Assembly (NCBI GenBank): GCA_017484065.1
Contig: JAFUTX010000021.1
Span: 1 to 64,000 of the forward strand
Length of the DNA: 64,000 nt
Reading direction: 5' to 3'
Source of the DNA: Bacilli bacterium
GTDB lineage: Bacteria; Bacillota_I; Bacilli_A; RF39; UBA660
In this document: positions 62,258-64,000 of the stretch, one piece after another
How the letters are laid out: each line of letters starts with the position of its first letter
Position numbering within the stretch: position 1 is the stretch's first letter
The notes under the pieces: model-generated
The model's database searches: none
What the model saw: the letters and a program-made list of their open reading frames with translations, nothing else
What the model was told of the DNA's origin: nothing
Made by a program: the position numbers and the translations under genes

Positions 62258-63086
62258 TTTGTACTCCTACTAAAGAAGTAAATTTATCTTCTAATGATTC
62301 TAGATTATTTTTAATGCTTAAAATATTGATGTTGTTGTCTTTTAAATAATCTATGGTTTTAATAAGTTCCGTAGTTTTTAATGTATTTTTATCAACAATC
62401 TCAAACAAATTATTATCATGAATATCTACACTATCTACAGATATTAAATAGTAATCGTTAGCGGGATTTTCAATTTTTTCTAGTTTGGACTTATTTAAAA
62501 GATAGATACTATCACAAAAACTTTCTAATTCTTTTAAATTATGGCTGGATATCAATATTCCGACTTTTTCTTTTTTTAAATTAAACAATATATTTCGTAA
62601 ATCAATAATAGCTTCCGGATCTAATCCATTAGTAGGTTCATCTAAAATAACTAATTTAGGATTATTAACTAAGGTACAAGCTATACCCAACTTTTGCTTC
62701 ATCCCTAATGAATAATTCTTAACTTTTTTATTAATATAACTATGTAAATTCAACAAATCAATAACCCCAGTTATGTTATCTATATTATCACTTTCTAAAT
62801 ATAGATTATCATATCCAGTTAAATAGTCATAAAAAGTGGGATTTTCTATTATTGCTCCAATACTTTTTAGTGAATTAATATCTTTATTATATCCACATAT
62901 ATTAATAATACCATCATCAATATTAGTTAAATTTAATATAACTTTGATTAGGGTTGTCTTACCAACACCATTTTTACCTATTAATCCAACTATCTCTCCT
63001 TCTTTAATATTTAAATCAATATTATTTAAAATATAATTATCATTATATTTTTTACATACATTACTACATTCTAAAACATTTTTCAT
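62250..63086 (-). CDS. ABC transporter ATP-binding protein (BcrA-like)
   Basis: A 278-residue ATPase with Walker A GLIGKNGVGKTTLIK, signature YSLGMKQKLG, Walker B LVILDEPTNGLDP and the H-loop SSHNL. It resembles bacitracin-type exporters' ATPase. Directly upstream, on the minus strand, is the TTTTTAGGGGA box also found before dnaG and rpn. AGAAGGAG lies before the ATG. Confidence 0.93.
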   Translation of the reverse strand: MKNVLECSNVCKKYNDNYILNNIDLNIKEGEIVGLIGKNGVGKTTLIKVILNLTNIDDGIINICGYNKDINSLKSIGAIIENPTFYDYLTGYDNLYLESDNIDNITGVIDLLNLHSYINKKVKNYSLGMKQKLGIACTLVNNPKLVILDEPTNGLDPEAIIDLRNILFNLKKEKVGILISSHNLKELESFCDSIYLLNKSKLEKIENPANDYYLISVDSVDIHDNNLFEIVDKNTLKTTELIKTIDYLKDNNINILSIKNNLESLEDKFTSLVGVQND

Positions 63087-63108
63087 AATCTTTTCTCCTT
63101 CTACTATT

Positions 63109-63143
63109 CATATAGTCAAAAAAAAGATGAATTCCCCTAAAAA
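63109..63143 (-). promoter_or_regulatory. AGGGGA box upstream of the ABC exporter genes
   Basis: On the minus strand TTTTTAGGGGA (63133-63143) is followed after 18 bases by TATATG (63109-63114). The element shares the same 18-base spacing and the TTTGACTATAT tail with 202-236. Confidence 0.35.
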
Positions 63144-63199
63144 TTTTAAAATTTCATAAATTTGTCATTGTTCGACAATTATTTTTGTTATAATTTATC

Positions 63200-63238
63200 A
63201 AAATAAAAGAAATATTGCTATTAATTGTCAATATTTCT
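63200..63238 (-). terminator. Terminator after the phosphodiesterase gene
   Basis: A 10-bp stem (63208-63217 with 63229-63238) overlaps the TGA stop and is followed on the minus strand by TTTTATTTT. Confidence 0.65.
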
Positions 63239-63830
63239 CATCAATAATATAATAAACATTTTTATTAATTAATTTACTCTTATCAATAATCCCGTAGATA
63301 AATATTTCTATATTTCGACATTTAAAGTAATTTATTAATTTATCAGTTGCTACTCCATTAATTAAACAAATAAAATCATATTCTTGATAATTATCTTCAC
63401 TATTAAAAATATAGTTAAGGACGCCTAATTTACATTTTGGTTTATATTTATATATTTTATGAAGAAAAGTTTTGCTAAAACTCATTAAATATAGCTTTTT
63501 ATTTTGATATTTATTTAACATATTAGTTAATTTTTCTAAATCAATATCATAATCTTTAATTTCTATCAAAAATATTTTATCTGTATTAAGTTTTAATATA
63601 TCAATTAATCTTGGTATCTTATATTTTTTCAATTCTTTATAATTAGTATATTTTATTAATTTACCTTTATAAATTGGATCATGGCATAAAACAAAGACAT
63701 TATCTTTTGTTATTCTAACGTCAAATTCAAAACCTACAAACCGATTATCATCAATAGCTTGCTTAATTGATTCAATAGTGTTTTCTTTTATAGATTCACT
63801 AGTTATACCTCTATGAGCTATAAATTTCAA
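63228..63830 (-). CDS. Glycerophosphodiester phosphodiesterase
   Basis: A 200-residue GDPD-family enzyme that cleaves glycerophosphodiesters to glycerol 3-phosphate and an alcohol. Visible residues: FIAHRG (His-Arg), FEFDVRIT (Glu and Asp metal ligands) and LCHDP (second His), followed by the barrel strand LIEIKD. I start it at TTG 63830, because the AGGTGA site lies just before it and MKFIAHRG is the family's usual start; GTG 63839 is part of that site. It is shorter than typical (~230-240) but complete. Confidence 0.85.
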   Translation of the reverse strand: MKFIAHRGITSESIKENTIESIKQAIDDNRFVGFEFDVRITKDNVFVLCHDPIYKGKLIKYTNYKELKKYKIPRLIDILKLNTDKIFLIEIKDYDIDLEKLTNMLNKYQNKKLYLMSFSKTFLHKIYKYKPKCKLGVLNYIFNSEDNYQEYDFICLINGVATDKLINYFKCRNIEIFIYGIIDKSKLINKNVYYIIDEKY

Positions 63831-63839
63831 AAAAATCAC

Positions 63840-63856
63840 CTAATACATTGTATTAG
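63840..63856 (-). terminator. Hairpin before the phosphodiesterase gene
   Basis: CTAATAC and GTATTAG form a 7-bp stem around a 3-base loop. On the minus strand it lies between the edge gene's stop and the phosphodiesterase start and may terminate or attenuate transcription. Confidence 0.4.
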
Positions 63857-63872
63857 ATGATTAAAACATTTA

Positions 63873-64000
63873 TTAATTTTTAATTTTCCTGGGTTTAAAT
63901 AACAATAGAAATAAAGTTAATATGATAAGAAAGCATGTTATACCAATAAGTGGAGCTACGTAATCTGGTAACTTTTCTGGTGCTTTTATTTCTAAAGCTT
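63873..64000 (-). CDS. 3' end of a membrane-anchored surface protein gene (partial)
   Basis: Only the last ~42 codons are in the window. They encode KAPEKLPDYVAPLIG, a hydrophobic helix (ITCFLIILTLFLLLF) and a basic tail KPRKIKN, the pattern of a C-terminally anchored surface protein; LPDYV is not a standard sortase motif. The start lies beyond the right edge. Confidence 0.6.
   Translation of the reverse strand, partial: ALEIKAPEKLPDYVAPLIGITCFLIILTLFLLLFKPRKIKN

Overview
The window looks like a chromosomal segment of a low-GC, Gram-positive (Bacillota) bacterium, probably an uncultured gut-type Bacilli/Erysipelotrichia-like lineage. By eye G+C is well under 35%. Ribosome binding sites are strong GGAGG types, promoters are sigma-A-like, and UGA acts as a stop (for example at the end of spoIIP and of the phosphodiesterase gene), so the code is standard and not the Mycoplasma one. 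Several short syntenies match Bacillus: mreC-mreD-spoIVFA-spoIVFB (minC and minD missing), dnaG-rpoD-trmK-yqfQ, and relA-comN-spoVB. SpoIIP, a SpoIIM-like protein, SpoIVFB, a SpoVB-like flippase and a YjcZ-like peptide point to a present or recent ability to make endospores.

Layout. 0-2.3 kb: an Rpn-type nuclease gene followed by a separate gene holding only its C-terminal part, then an unknown protein. 2.3-8.8 kb: cell-envelope genes (CapA-like phosphoesterase, PASTA transpeptidase, SPOR-like protein, MreC, MreD) running into the SpoIVFA/SpoIVFB-like pair. 8.9-9.1 kb: tRNA-Ile and tRNA-Glu. 9.2-14.8 kb: two unknown or surface proteins, gpsA-rarA, a tyrosine recombinase and a tiny Asn-rich gene. 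14.9-17.5 kb: an unknown protein, a zinc-ribbon protein and a ClpX-like unfoldase with a new N-terminal domain. 17.5-28.2 kb: an accessory stretch with a ZIP transporter, acetyltransferase plus amidoligase, a diverged gene pair, an 890-residue sigma factor with repeated region-4-like modules, an unknown protein, a leucine-rich-repeat protein and a HipA-like kinase fold. An 800-bp, extremely AT-rich gap follows.

29-38 kb: an XRE regulator with its own operator, mnmA, spoIIM-like, a DUF4044-like peptide, prepilin peptidase plus GspF-type platform protein, yqfQ, and the trmK-rpoD-dnaG operon. 38-45 kb: surface and membrane genes (sortase plus thioester adhesin, an RnfC/RnfD pair without the rest of Rnf, a Lys/Thr-rich membrane-anchored protein), then RNase HIII. 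46-52 kb: relA-comN, a SpoVB-like flippase, spoIIP, a polysaccharide deacetylase and TspO. 52.8-57.7 kb: a giant MMPL transporter with nine roughly 80-residue repeats, divergent from a TetR regulator with several operator boxes. 57.7-64 kb: a small membrane-anchored protein, a DUF4173-like membrane protein, FtsW, a YjcZ-like peptide, a two-gene ABC exporter, a glycerophosphodiester phosphodiesterase and the 3' end of a surface-protein gene.

The strongest leads for something undescribed are: the Rpn nuclease with a stand-alone C-terminal gene (a possible toxin/antitoxin split); the giant sigma factor and the unknown genes around it; the ClpX-like unfoldase with its zinc-ribbon partner; the GNAT-amidoligase pair; the RnfCD remnant; and the repeat insertion in the MMPL transporter.
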